Of a stretch of DNA of 64,000 nucleotides, positions 27,779-35,791 are shown in pieces; the first letter of the stretch is position 1, and each line of letters begins with the position of its first letter. A program made the position numbers and the translations under genes. This DNA is from Actomonas aquatica. Its GTDB lineage: Bacteria > Verrucomicrobiota > Verrucomicrobiia > Opitutales > Opitutaceae. The notes beneath the pieces were generated by a model, which was not told where the DNA came from, made no database searches, and saw only the letters and a list, made by a program, of their open reading frames with translations. Location: the NCBI RefSeq assembly GCF_019679435.2, contig NZ_CP139781.1, forward strand, positions 4,708,001-4,772,000, given 5' to 3'.

Positions 27779-27973
27779 TTATGGGGAGGCTCTGGACAGC
27801 TCACGGACCAAGCGGATGGCGACGGTGGTGATCACCATGGTCGCAAGAAGAACGAGAGTGAGCCCGGTAATGAGCGCGTCGGGACCGTTGGAGGCAGGCG
27901 CTGTCGCGGAGGGTAGGTCGAGCAAGGGAACTAGGAGCGGTGGCTCGGGGGAAAGCTGGAAGAAATGCCACAC
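27779..27973 (-). CDS. Possible small single-pass membrane protein
   Basis: A 64-residue frame with a GTG start has a Pro-rich N-terminal half and one clear hydrophobic helix near the C-terminus (LITGLTLVLLATMVITTVAI), followed by RLVREL. No good ribosome-binding site is seen and I recognise no family. It lies inside the region bounded by the R2 repeats, upstream of the P1 peptidase on the same strand. The helix is the only argument that it is real; it could equally be chance. Confidence 0.25.
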   Translation of the reverse strand: MWHFFQLSPEPPLLVPLLDLPSATAPASNGPDALITGLTLVLLATMVITTVAIRLVRELSRASP

Positions 27974-28242
27974 GATGCGGGAGTTTTAGCATGCGGCGGC
28001 CAGCGTGTCTTTTACGGGTTCTGCGCGCTTTTGTAACTCAGTTGAAATGGAAACCGTTCGGGGGGCGAACGGTGTTATATGCAATCGAATCGCGCAGCTG
28101 AGCGGAGGCGTGGAGCGGAGAATGGTGCCGTTTTCAGGGCCGAATTCAGAGCCTCACCATCGTTAGGGAAACGAAGTGTGAAAAAAGTTCGTCCAGAAAT
28201 TTGCAGAAAATTGCACGACGTGTGCACGAGGTGAGGGGATGT

Positions 28243-28270
28243 GATTCAAGAATATAAGATTGACCCCTTA
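28243..28270 (+). repeat. Direct repeat R2, copy B
   Basis: GATTCAAGAATATAAG through GACCCCTTA matches copy A (26537-26564) at 27 of 28 bases, same orientation. The two copies bound a 1.7-kb segment containing the P1 peptidase gene. R1 copy 2 follows 75 bases later. Confidence 0.85.
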
Positions 28271-28344
28271 GGATCGGGCAAAACTTTCAAAAGTGTAATG
28301 ATGTGGGAGTTGACGCGGGGTTCGGCGTGAGCATGGTTCACGAC

Positions 28345-28428
28345 GTTCCGCCTAGCGGAACTATTGGGGTAACCAAGAAAGCAAATGGCCGGTCGCTTAG
28401 GGGTAGGCGACCGGCCAACTTCTTTTCC
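28345..28428 (+). repeat. Structured repeat element R1, copy 2
   Basis: The first hairpin is GTTCCGC (28345-28351), loop CTA, GCGGAAC (28355-28361); its sequence differs from copy 1 but pairing is kept. Positions 28362-28394 are identical to 3245-3277. The large hairpin is GGCCGGTCGC (28387-28396) with GCGACCGGCC (28407-28416); the single stem change relative to copy 1 (A-T to G-C) is compensated. The tail AACTTCTTTTCC follows. It lies 22 bases from the stop of a minus-strand gene, as copy 1 does (34 bases). Confidence 0.8.
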
Positions 28429-28449
28429 AGACCTCGCGAGGTGCGGAAA

Positions 28450-29955
28450 TCAGTGTAATCCCGTCAGGTCGGAATCGATCTGCAGCTCACCATCTCCTGC
28501 CGCCACCCGCGCGGAGAATCCTGAACCGGTTTTCATACTGGCGGTGGTTTTCACGCGGATGACTTTCCCGGGGATTTGGTTGTCGATGAGGGTCATCTGT
28601 CCGGGATGATTGAATACGCAGCCGATGAAGTTGATCGAGGTGGGGCCGTAGTCGGGCAGGGCGTCATTGGAGATAAACCGCACCGGGTTGTCGTTCAGGC
28701 TGCAGTTCACCACCGAGAGGCTGTCGATCGGGGTCTTCACTTCGATGAAGGCCGTGCCGGCATCGATCATGGCGCGGCAGTTTTCGAAGACCAACTGCTC
28801 CTGCAGCGGAATGGTCGCGCCGGGATAGTAGGAGCGGCTGTAGTGATCGTTGTCGAAACGCACCGCAAAGAGCGGCCGCGACTTGTGCAGCACGATGTTG
28901 CGAAAGGTCACTCGGCGCACGCCGGCGGTGTAGGTCACCTCGTCCTGCACCACGACCCAAGGAATGCCGTCGAGCGTGACGGTGCCGCTTTCATGCTCCG
29001 GCTGAGTGACGGATTGGTAGACGGTGCCGTCGGGTTTGGCCGACACACGGTAGAGGCGGCCGTTGGAGACCACGGTGTCGGATTGCTGCACTTCCATGCC
29101 TTTGCGCCAGTCGATCCACGCACCGGCGAGGATGCGGCAGAAGTGGCCGACGTTGCCGGAGACCTCCTGCAAGTCGTGACAATTCTCCACCAGGCCGTCT
29201 TCGATCCAACCGAGCTCCGGGTTGCTGGTGGCATAGTCGTGCGCGTTGAGCGCGATGGCATCATCGGTCGTGTCGAACACCCCGTCGCGGATGATGAAGC
29301 GTTTGCCGCGACCGAGATGCACGCCGTCCTTTTGGCCGCGAATGATGACATCTTCGACGAGCAAGTCCTCGAAGGTGCAGACATGTATGGCAAACTGGAT
29401 ACGTCCGAGATCGGCGCAGCGAAACCCACTGATGCGCAGGTCGCGCACGTAGAAAAATCCAAGATGACCGCGCAGGCCGAAGACCGTCCAGTTGCGGTTG
29501 TCGACGCCGTTGACGATGAGTTGCAGACCTTCGATCGCGATGTGTTCGTCCCAGGTTTTGGTGAGTGCACCTTTGTTGAGCAGCACATGCATGAACGGTC
29601 CGGCCTCTTCGACCTTTTGCAAAAACACGCCGTTGCCGCAGCGCAGGGTGGTGTGGCTACCGATGAATACCGTGCCGGCGATCTTGTAGGTGCCGGGCTG
29701 GCTGATCACGACCGTGCCGCCGCCGTCGAGCGCCTGTTGCAGCGCGACTTGGTTGGCCAACCCCGATGCCGCGGGCGAGAAGCCAAACGACTGCGCATCC
29801 ACAAAACCCGGTGACGCCTCTACCGCCGTGGCGACGGGCTGGGCTTGAGCGCCCAAATGCAGGAGGCTCGAAGCAATGAACAGGGCGGCAAGCTGCAGCA
29901 TGCGGCGGTGTGAACGAACGGAGGAGTCCCCCGGTCGGGGTAGAAAGCCAAACAT
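28450..29955 (-). CDS. Secreted right-handed beta-helix protein (pectate lyase superfamily-like)
   Basis: The product has 501 residues from the Met at 29955; a Met at 29901 (MLQLAALFIASSLLHLGAQAQ) would give a shorter, cleaner signal peptide. The mature protein starts with a GH28/pectate-lyase-superfamily edge (ANQVALQQALDGGGTVVISQ, then TYKIAGTVFIGSHTTLRCG). Beta-helix rungs follow (IEGLQLIVNGVDN, LRISGFRCADLG, FEDLLVEDVIIRGQKDGVHL, DGVFDTTDDAIALNAHD). The DGVHL and DDAIALN pair resembles the GH28 active-site layout but lacks the full motifs, so enzymatic class is open. It is transcribed towards R1 copy 2. Uronic-acid polymer cleavage is inferred from fold and context. Confidence 0.75.
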   Translation of the reverse strand: MFGFLPRPGDSSVRSHRRMLQLAALFIASSLLHLGAQAQPVATAVEASPGFVDAQSFGFSPAASGLANQVALQQALDGGGTVVISQPGTYKIAGTVFIGSHTTLRCGNGVFLQKVEEAGPFMHVLLNKGALTKTWDEHIAIEGLQLIVNGVDNRNWTVFGLRGHLGFFYVRDLRISGFRCADLGRIQFAIHVCTFEDLLVEDVIIRGQKDGVHLGRGKRFIIRDGVFDTTDDAIALNAHDYATSNPELGWIEDGLVENCHDLQEVSGNVGHFCRILAGAWIDWRKGMEVQQSDTVVSNGRLYRVSAKPDGTVYQSVTQPEHESGTVTLDGIPWVVVQDEVTYTAGVRRVTFRNIVLHKSRPLFAVRFDNDHYSRSYYPGATIPLQEQLVFENCRAMIDAGTAFIEVKTPIDSLSVVNCSLNDNPVRFISNDALPDYGPTSINFIGCVFNHPGQMTLIDNQIPGKVIRVKTTASMKTGSGFSARVAAGDGELQIDSDLTGLH

Positions 29956-30408
29956 GAGAGAGGGGCATAGCTGGCGATGCTTCGCGGCGCAAAGGAAAGG
30001 CACGTGGCGCGCGGTATTTGGGCTCCGAGTTGGGTCATTGCTTAGCCACGGATTTCACGAATCGACCCGGATAAACAGACCCCGATGCTAGAGTGTAGCT
30101 GCGCTTGAGCCGGAGGTGAAAGCGTGGCGCGGAGGCGTCCCATCCCGCGACCACGTTGTCGCTACGCTTCAACGCGGCTACCGAGCAGAGGCATATCCGG
30201 GTGGGGCGGCGCAATCCGTGGCCGGCTTGTCCTATTTCACTTCGTCGGCCGCGGGTTTGGCTAACGGGGCAGCGGGGCGACGGGTTGCTCCGGCGAGTGG
30301 GCTTTGTCAGGTCATGGTTTCAACCCTCTGTCGGCAGTCGCCCCGCGGTTTTTCCGGTTTGGTGCGCTGCCTATTCCCCGTAACCCCCATAATTCGGAGA
30401 AGCCCTTT
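29956..30408. other. Divergent intergenic region with REP pair
   Basis: This gap separates the minus-strand beta-helix gene from the GH2 gene. It holds a fragment of a CACGGATTTCACGAA-type dispersed repeat near 30048-30063 and an inverted REP pair at 30095-30181. The remainder presumably contains both promoters. I see no gene in it and no convincing -35/-10 pair. Confidence 0.5.
30095..30181. repeat. Inverted GTAG-headed REP pair, family A
   Basis: The left unit GTAGCTGCGCTTGAGCCGG is followed by GTGAAAGCGTGGCGC; the right end, read on minus, is GTAGCCGCGTTGAAGCGTAG then CGACAACGTGG. The halves are diverged inverted copies of one unit. The same arrangement occurs at 40801-40885, with single units at 40955-40990 and 52536-52572. 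Confidence 0.8.
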
Positions 30409-33222
30409 ATGCCCTCATTGTCTCGTTTGGTTTTCACGCGCGCGGTCGCGTTGCTGCTCGTTTGTCTTGGTTTGGCGGTCGAAACCGCGGCCGAGCCGAC
30501 GCAGGTGCAGTATCTCTCAGGCACGGGTTCGGACGACACGGTGGAGTGGGAGTTCCGGGTCAACGGCGGGCGGCGCAGCGGTGAGTGGGCCACCATTCCG
30601 GTGCCGTCGAATTGGGAGATGCAGGGTTTCGGCACCTATCACTATTGGCGCGACTGGGGCTCGGATGCGGCGGAGGACAGTTTGGGCGAATACCGGCACA
30701 CGTTCGCCGTGCCGGCCGACTGGGCGGGGCGCGCCGTGCGCCTCGTGTTTGGCGGCGTGATGACCGACACCCGCGTGCGGGTGAACGGCCACGAGGTCGG
30801 CCCGGTGCACCAGGGCGGGTTTTATGAGTTCGGCTACGACATCACGGCGTGGCTGGAGTTTGGCGCGGACAATACGCTGGAAGTGGACGTGCAAAAGTTC
30901 TCGGCCAACGAGTCGGTCAACGTGGCCGAGCGCGAGGCGGACTTCTGGTTGTTCGGCGGCATCTTTCGGCCGGTGTGGCTGGAGGCCCGTCCGGCGGAAC
31001 ACATCGCGCACGTCGCGATCGCGGCGGAAGCGGACGGACGTTTTCGCGCCGAGCTCGAGCTGGCTTCGGCCGCACACACGGCCGATGCGGTCGCGGTGAC
31101 CTTGTTCGATCGCGCCACACAGGCCGAGGTCGCGCAATGGGAGCAGGTCATCCAACCGGGCGCGACAAACGTCTCCGTTGCGGGGGCGGCTGAAGCGATC
31201 ACGGCGTGGACGGCCGAAGCCCCGCATCTCTACACGGCGCGCGTGGCGTTGCGGCGCGGCGCGGAGACGCTGCACACGGTGGAGGAGACGTTTGGGTTTC
31301 GCACCATCGAGGTGCGGCCGAAGGACGGACTCTACGTCAATGGCAGCCGGGTGGTGTTGAAAGGCGTCAACCGTCACACCGCTTGGCCGACGAGTGGCCG
31401 CACCACCAACGCGACGCTCAGCCGCGAGGACATCCGCTTGATGAAGGAGATGAACATGAATGCGGTGCGCATGAGCCATTACCCGCCGGATTCCCACTTC
31501 CTTGCCGCAGCCGACGAAATGGGACTCTACGTCATCGACGAGCTGACCGGTTGGCAGCGCGCTTACGATGAAGAGGTCGGCGCGAAGCTGGTGCGTGAGC
31601 TGGTGCGACGGGACGTCAACCATCCCTCTATCATCCTCTGGGCCAACGGCAATGAAGGCGGTTGGAACCGTGCCTTGGACGACGACTTTGCCGACTACGA
31701 TCCGCAGGCGCGCGTGGTGATTCACCCGTGGCTCAATTCCAACGGCATCAACACGGCGCACTACGAGGCATACGACACCGGCACCAATTTCTTCTTCCAC
31801 GGCGACGACATCATCATGCCGACGGAATTCCTGCATGCGCTCTACGATGGCGGCGGTGCGGCGGGGTTGGACGATTGGTGGACGCGCATCTGGAATCATC
31901 CGCTGGCGGGTGGTGGTTTCCTCTGGGTCTTTGCCGATGAAGGTATCGTGCGCGACGATCAGGACGGGCGCATCGATGTCGCGGGCAACCGCGCGCCGGA
32001 TGGATTGGTGGGACCCTACCGGGAAAAGGAGGGGAGCTTTTATGCGGTGAAGGAAATCTGGTCCCCGGTGTATCTGCCGCTGGCGGAGCGCGACCGCTTG
32101 CCCGTCAGTTTCGACGGACGGCTGATGGTGGAGAACCGTTACGATCACACCGACCTCGCCGCGGTGCAGTTCGATTGGAAACTGCGGGCGTTGGACGGCG
32201 GGCGGGAGCTGCGTGACGTGGCGACAGGGGAGGCACCGCGCCTGGCGTTGGCGCCACGCTTGCGGGGCTGGCTCGATCTGGGGCTGCCCGACGATTGGGC
32301 CGATGCCGAGGTGCTGGAGCTCGCCGCGACGGGACCGGACGGCCGCGAGATTTACCGTTGGAACTGGATGCTGCGGGAGCCGGCGGAACTCGTCGCGGAC
32401 TGGGTCGACGTTGAGTCGAGTGATGCCGGAGCGAGCGTGACCTTAAGCGAGGGCGACGGGCAATGGATCGCGCAGACCGGCGACGTTCGCTTCGTCTTTG
32501 ATGCCGCGAACGGTCGACTGATCGAGGCCTACAAAGGCGGACAACGTCACCCGTGGAGCAACGGTCCGATCGCGATCGGGGCCGAGGCGCGAGCGAAGGA
32601 CGTGACCGGGACCGTGTCCGATGGCCGAGCCGTGATCCGAGCCGATTACGAAGGCGGGATGCGGTTTGTGGAGTGGACCTTGGAGGCGAATGGTTGGCTG
32701 CGCCTCGACTATCAGGTCACGCCCCGCAGTGGTCAGCCGACGCAGCGTTTCGTCGATTACATCGGCGTGAGCTTCGACTTCGCCGAAGACGGCGTCACGG
32801 GTGTGGACTACCTCGGCAAGGGGCCTTACCGCGTGTGGAAAAACCGCCGCAAAGGGGTCGAATACGGCGTCTGGCAGAAGGACTACAACGACACCGCGAC
32901 GGGCGCGAGTTGGGTGTATCCTGAGTTCAAGGGCTTCCACGAAGACCTGTATTGGGCGACGCTGCACAGCGAGCGCGGCGGGCTGACGATGGTCTCGGCG
33001 ACGACGGATCTATACCTCGGTCTGTTCACGCCGGCCGAGGGACCGGATCCGCGCACCTCACACGTGGAGTTCCCGGACGGCGACCTCTCGTTTTTGCACG
33101 GCATCACCCCGATCGGCACCAAGTTCCAAACTGCCGCGGCGCACGGCCCGCAAGGCGCGCCGAACCTCGTGCACAACTACGCCGACGGTTATCGGGGCAC
33201 GCTGTATTTCCGGTTGGAGTAG
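30409..33222 (+). CDS. Glycoside hydrolase family 2 (beta-galactosidase/beta-glucuronidase type), secreted
   Basis: The product has 937 residues; the start at 30409 has GGAGA eight bases upstream and yields a signal peptide (AVALLLVCLGLAVETAAEP). The GH2 order is clear: sugar-binding jelly roll (VPSNWEMQGFGTYHYWRDWG, GGVMTDTRVRVNG), Ig-like domain, then the TIM barrel (GLYVNGSRVVLKGVNRHTAW; NAVRMSHYPP). Probable acid/base Glu416 lies in NGNEGGWN and probable nucleophile Glu473 in IIMPTEFLHAL. A C-terminal beta-sandwich (DYLGKGPYRVWKNRRKG) matches the bgal small-chain-like domain of long GH2 enzymes. It probably removes beta-linked galactose or a related sugar from side chains. It stands alone, followed by a REP pair. 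Confidence 0.92.
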   Translation: MPSLSRLVFTRAVALLLVCLGLAVETAAEPTQVQYLSGTGSDDTVEWEFRVNGGRRSGEWATIPVPSNWEMQGFGTYHYWRDWGSDAAEDSLGEYRHTFAVPADWAGRAVRLVFGGVMTDTRVRVNGHEVGPVHQGGFYEFGYDITAWLEFGADNTLEVDVQKFSANESVNVAEREADFWLFGGIFRPVWLEARPAEHIAHVAIAAEADGRFRAELELASAAHTADAVAVTLFDRATQAEVAQWEQVIQPGATNVSVAGAAEAITAWTAEAPHLYTARVALRRGAETLHTVEETFGFRTIEVRPKDGLYVNGSRVVLKGVNRHTAWPTSGRTTNATLSREDIRLMKEMNMNAVRMSHYPPDSHFLAAADEMGLYVIDELTGWQRAYDEEVGAKLVRELVRRDVNHPSIILWANGNEGGWNRALDDDFADYDPQARVVIHPWLNSNGINTAHYEAYDTGTNFFFHGDDIIMPTEFLHALYDGGGAAGLDDWWTRIWNHPLAGGGFLWVFADEGIVRDDQDGRIDVAGNRAPDGLVGPYREKEGSFYAVKEIWSPVYLPLAERDRLPVSFDGRLMVENRYDHTDLAAVQFDWKLRALDGGRELRDVATGEAPRLALAPRLRGWLDLGLPDDWADAEVLELAATGPDGREIYRWNWMLREPAELVADWVDVESSDAGASVTLSEGDGQWIAQTGDVRFVFDAANGRLIEAYKGGQRHPWSNGPIAIGAEARAKDVTGTVSDGRAVIRADYEGGMRFVEWTLEANGWLRLDYQVTPRSGQPTQRFVDYIGVSFDFAEDGVTGVDYLGKGPYRVWKNRRKGVEYGVWQKDYNDTATGASWVYPEFKGFHEDLYWATLHSERGGLTMVSATTDLYLGLFTPAEGPDPRTSHVEFPDGDLSFLHGITPIGTKFQTAAAHGPQGAPNLVHNYADGYRGTLYFRLE

Positions 33223-33245
33223 ACGCAGGGGGCGCGTCGGGTGAG

Positions 33246-33324
33246 TGTAGGGCCGCACCTTGTGTGCGGCCGCGGCGGAACCACGGAGCGGCATCGGCGG
33301 CTCGACACAAGGTCGAGCCCTACA
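33246..33324. repeat. Inverted GTAG-headed REP pair, family B
   Basis: Unit 1 (33246-33271) is TGTAGG plus the hairpin GGCCGCAC-CTTGT-GTGCGGCC. Unit 2 (33299-33324, opposite orientation) is TGTAGG plus GGCTCGAC-CTTGT-GTCGAGCC read on minus. Head and loop are identical while both stem arms changed together, so the folded form is what is conserved. Confidence 0.85.
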
Positions 33325-33417
33325 GTGAGAGCATGCTGGGAATGAGATGGTGCGTGGCCCGGATTTTACACGGTGAGGTGTTCGCGTGCAGTTGGGCCTT
33401 CAGTGCCTCTGCTCGGG

Positions 33418-33493
33418 TCATCGTGTTCGAAGGTGAACGAGACTGCCGTCCACCAAGGCGATGAGGACGTTGACGTCGAAGCGGGTTGGTCAT
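33418..33493 (-). pseudogene. vapC-like PIN toxin remnant
   Basis: The ATG at 33493 overlaps the antitoxin stop (ATGA), as expected for a toxin gene. Four codons on, only a shifted frame gives the PIN N-terminus F-D-V-N-V-L-I-A-L-V-D-G, with the first active-site Asp. That frame ends at a TGA near 33418, after LVHLRTR. No further PIN sequence is seen before the REP pair at 33246. The gene has therefore suffered a frameshift and loss of most of its body. Confidence 0.6.
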
Positions 33494-33783
33494 TGAGCTG
33501 GGTCACCGGTCGCTCGCGCAAACTCCTCTTGGCCGTGCACCTCTTGCAGCGCTCGAATGGATTCGGAGGTCATCGGCTGGTCGGTCGGACGTGATTTGAT
33601 CACGAGAAAGCCCAGCTCGTTGCGTTCAAATCGGTTTGGGTCGGGGTTGACGGTGTCGCAGGAAGAGCGCAGTTCACGCCGTAACGCACTCTCTACAAAA
33701 GCCACAAGCGTAGTGCCCCTCTGGGCTGCAGCCGTTTTAGACGCAGTCAGGAGCTCATCAGGCAAGTTGAACGTCGTTTTCAT
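33490..33783 (-). CDS. VapB-type antitoxin, apparently orphan
   Basis: The product has 97 residues from the Met at 33783 (MKTTFNLPDELL); an in-frame Met four codons upstream is possible. The N-terminus is a ribbon-helix-helix-type antitoxin (about 1-40: ASKTAAAQRGTTLVAFVESALRREL), normally used for DNA binding and autorepression. The C-terminal half (GFLVIKSRPTDQPMTSESIRAL) resembles the toxin-wrapping tail of VapB proteins. The partner toxin gene immediately downstream is broken. A retained antitoxin without toxin may act as an anti-addiction factor or may simply be decaying. Confidence 0.75.
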   Translation of the reverse strand: MKTTFNLPDELLTASKTAAAQRGTTLVAFVESALRRELRSSCDTVNPDPNRFERNELGFLVIKSRPTDQPMTSESIRALQEVHGQEEFARATGDPAQ

Positions 33784-33834
33784 GCTACGGGCCATCGTAT
33801 GGAATTGCGGCTAGTGGCCAAGTTTAGTGGGCCG

Positions 33835-33865
33835 CAAAAAGCGCGCTCCGGGATGGGAGCGCGCT
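33835..33865 (-). terminator. Rho-independent terminator of ribonuclease G/E gene
   Basis: On minus the order is AGCGCGCTCC, a 6-base loop, GGAGCGCGCT, then TTTTTGCGG. This is a 10-bp GC-rich stem followed directly by T's, about 70 bases after the stop at 33938. Between stop and stem lies a pure C/T tract (33878-33905 region). Confidence 0.85.
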
Positions 33866-33937
33866 GGGGAGGGGAGAAAGAGAAAGATAAAGAGAAAGAG
33901 GAAAGATGCATTGGACCGCTGAAACGCGGTTCAATGC

Positions 33938-35692
33938 TTACCGATACTCTTCGCCGGTGATCGCGTTGATGATTTTGAAGTTCTCGAGGTGATAGCTGAG
34001 GTCGGCGCGGAAGGCCAACTTGACGCCGAAGTCGCGCTCCATGCGCACGAGCAGCTCGGCATCCTCGTTGCGGAGGCGTTCGAGGATCGAGGGGTGCACC
34101 AGCACGCGCAGGGCGAGTTCGTCCTGACCCGGGCGGGCGGTGAGGCGACGCACCACGGAGGAGAGCTTGCGTTGCAGCTCGACCGAGATGGTGGTGGCCG
34201 ACTTCACGATGCCGCGGCCGCGGCAGTAGGGGCAGTCGGTGTAGAGGTTGCTCGAGAGAGACTCCTGCTGGCGCTGGCGGGTCATCTGCATGATGCCAAG
34301 CTGGGAGATGGGCAGGATGTGGGTCTTGGCGCGGTCCTGGGCCATGAGTTCGCACATCTTCTCGTAGACGGCGTTGCGGTGGCGGCGCTCCTTCATGTCG
34401 ATGAAGTCCATGATGATGAGGCCACCGAGGTTGCGCAGGCGGATCTGACGGGCGATCTCGGCGGCGGCCTCGAGGTTGACCGCGTAGATGACGTTTTTCT
34501 CGTCGCCGCCCCGGTTCTTGTGCGAGCCGGTGTTCACGTCGACGGCGATGAGGGCCTCGGTCTCGTCGATGATGATTTCACCGCCGGAGGGCAGGCCGAC
34601 TTTGCGCAGGGCGGTTTGCTCGATCTGGCGCTCGATATTGAAGCGCTCGAAGATGGGAATGTTATCCTTGTAGAGGGCGATCTTGCCCTTGGAGCGGCTG
34701 GAGATCTGGGCCACGGCGGTTTGGGCGCGGGCGTGATCTTCGCTGTTGTCGACGAGCACGCGGTCGACCTCTTCGGTGAGGAAGTCGCGCACGGTGCGTT
34801 CGACGATGTCGGGTTCCTGGTAGAGGCAGGCGGGGGAACGCTCGCTCTTCTCGCGGGCCTGGATCTGGGCCCAGGTCTTGAGCAGGAGGTGGAGGTCGCG
34901 GACGAAGTAGCGGGCCTTCTTGCCCTCGCCGGCGGTGCGCACGATGACGCCCATGCCTTCGGGGATGGTGAGCTCGTTGACGAGGCGCTTGAGACGGGTG
35001 CGCTCCTTCGGGTCCTCGATCTTGCGCGAGATGCCGCACTGGTCGGAGAACGGCATGAGCACGAGGTAGCGGCCGGGCAGGGAAAGGTTGGTGGTGGTGC
35101 GCGGTCCCTTGGTGCCGATGGGGCCCTTGGTCACCTGAATGACGATCTCGGAGCCGGCCGGGTAGAGCTTGGGAATGTCCTTAACGGTGGGCTCGGCGCC
35201 GGTCTTCGGTTTGCCCTTCTTCTTGCTGTTCACGCGCACGACTTCGACAGAGGAGTCGGCGGCGGCCGGGAGCATGTCCCAGTAGTGGAGGAAGGCGTTT
35301 TTGTTGTAGCCGATGTCGACGAAGGCGGCCTTGAGGCCCGGGTCGAGGTTCTTGATGCGGCCCTTGTAGATGCCGCCGACCATACGGTTGTCGGATTCGC
35401 GCTCGATTTCGTATTTTTCGAGCACGCCATCGACGAGCAGGGCGACCCGCTTCTCGAGCGGTTCGGCGTTGATGATGAGTTCGCGGAAGGAGGATTTTTC
35501 CTTCTGGAAGGCGGCGACGATTTTTTGGAGCAGCGGACGCTGCTTGGCGCGGTCTTGGGCGCCTTTTTTCAGGCCGTTGCGGTCGATGGCTTCGGCTTTG
35601 CGCTGGCGGGGCGGTTGGGCCAATTCTTCGTCATACTGGGAGGCCGGGTCGGCGGAGGGGCTGCCGTTGCCGGAGGAATACTGATCGCTCAT
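33938..35692 (-). CDS. rng: Ribonuclease G/E family endoribonuclease
   Basis: The product has 584 residues. After an Arg/Lys-rich N-terminus the S1 RNA-binding domain is evident ([32 protein letters not shown], split by a Lys-rich insert near 155-165). The RNase-H-like catalytic region holds IAVDVNTGS and [11 protein letters not shown] with the metal-binding Asp residues. The zinc-link CPYCRGRG follows. It lacks the long C-terminal degradosome scaffold of RNase E, so it is closer to RNase G. It processes rRNA and mRNA in the cytoplasm. It lies 99 bases downstream of rodA on the same strand; a rodA-rng order is common next to mre genes. A clear terminator follows it. Confidence 0.93.
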   Translation of the reverse strand: MSDQYSSGNGSPSADPASQYDEELAQPPRQRKAEAIDRNGLKKGAQDRAKQRPLLQKIVAAFQKEKSSFRELIINAEPLEKRVALLVDGVLEKYEIERESDNRMVGGIYKGRIKNLDPGLKAAFVDIGYNKNAFLHYWDMLPAAADSSVEVVRVNSKKKGKPKTGAEPTVKDIPKLYPAGSEIVIQVTKGPIGTKGPRTTTNLSLPGRYLVLMPFSDQCGISRKIEDPKERTRLKRLVNELTIPEGMGVIVRTAGEGKKARYFVRDLHLLLKTWAQIQAREKSERSPACLYQEPDIVERTVRDFLTEEVDRVLVDNSEDHARAQTAVAQISSRSKGKIALYKDNIPIFERFNIERQIEQTALRKVGLPSGGEIIIDETEALIAVDVNTGSHKNRGGDEKNVIYAVNLEAAAEIARQIRLRNLGGLIIMDFIDMKERRHRNAVYEKMCELMAQDRAKTHILPISQLGIMQMTRQRQQESLSSNLYTDCPYCRGRGIVKSATTISVELQRKLSSVVRRLTARPGQDELALRVLVHPSILERLRNEDAELLVRMERDFGVKLAFRADLSYHLENFKIINAITGEEYR

Positions 35693-35791
35693 GGTGGGTT
35701 TGGTCCTTGGGTTGGACGGTGGCCCGACGGGCGAGCGTTGAGGCGCAAGGAGCCTCGGTCCGGCGTGCGATAGCGCGAGAAAGGTTCAGTT

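Larger units (their letters stand above)
27590..28344. other. Long intergenic region with repeats and hairpin
   Basis: About 750 bases hold no convincing gene apart from a weak candidate at 27779-27973. There is a perfect 8-bp hairpin (ACCGTTCG at 28053-28060, CGAACGGT at 28066-28073). A degenerate relative of R2 sits at 27761-27781, the exact R2 copy B at 28243-28270, and an A/T-rich block (AAACTTTCAAAAGTGTAAT) at 28281-28299. That block lies about 62 bases before R1 copy 2. Base composition is less GC-rich than in the flanking genes. Confidence 0.6.

Noticed and set aside
27771..27989. Plus-strand 72-codon frame in the intergenic region
   Set aside because: Polar, Ser/Arg-rich, no ribosome-binding site; the opposite-strand frame at least has a membrane helix.
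26537..28270. Composite transposon
   Set aside because: The direct repeats are only 28 bp and no transposase lies in or beside them, so a full transposon claim is not supported; only a repeat-bounded segment is reported.
33989..35773. 594-codon open frame on plus opposite the ribonuclease gene
   Set aside because: Composition is the Gly/Val/Asp/Glu-rich mirror of the real gene and no motif is present.
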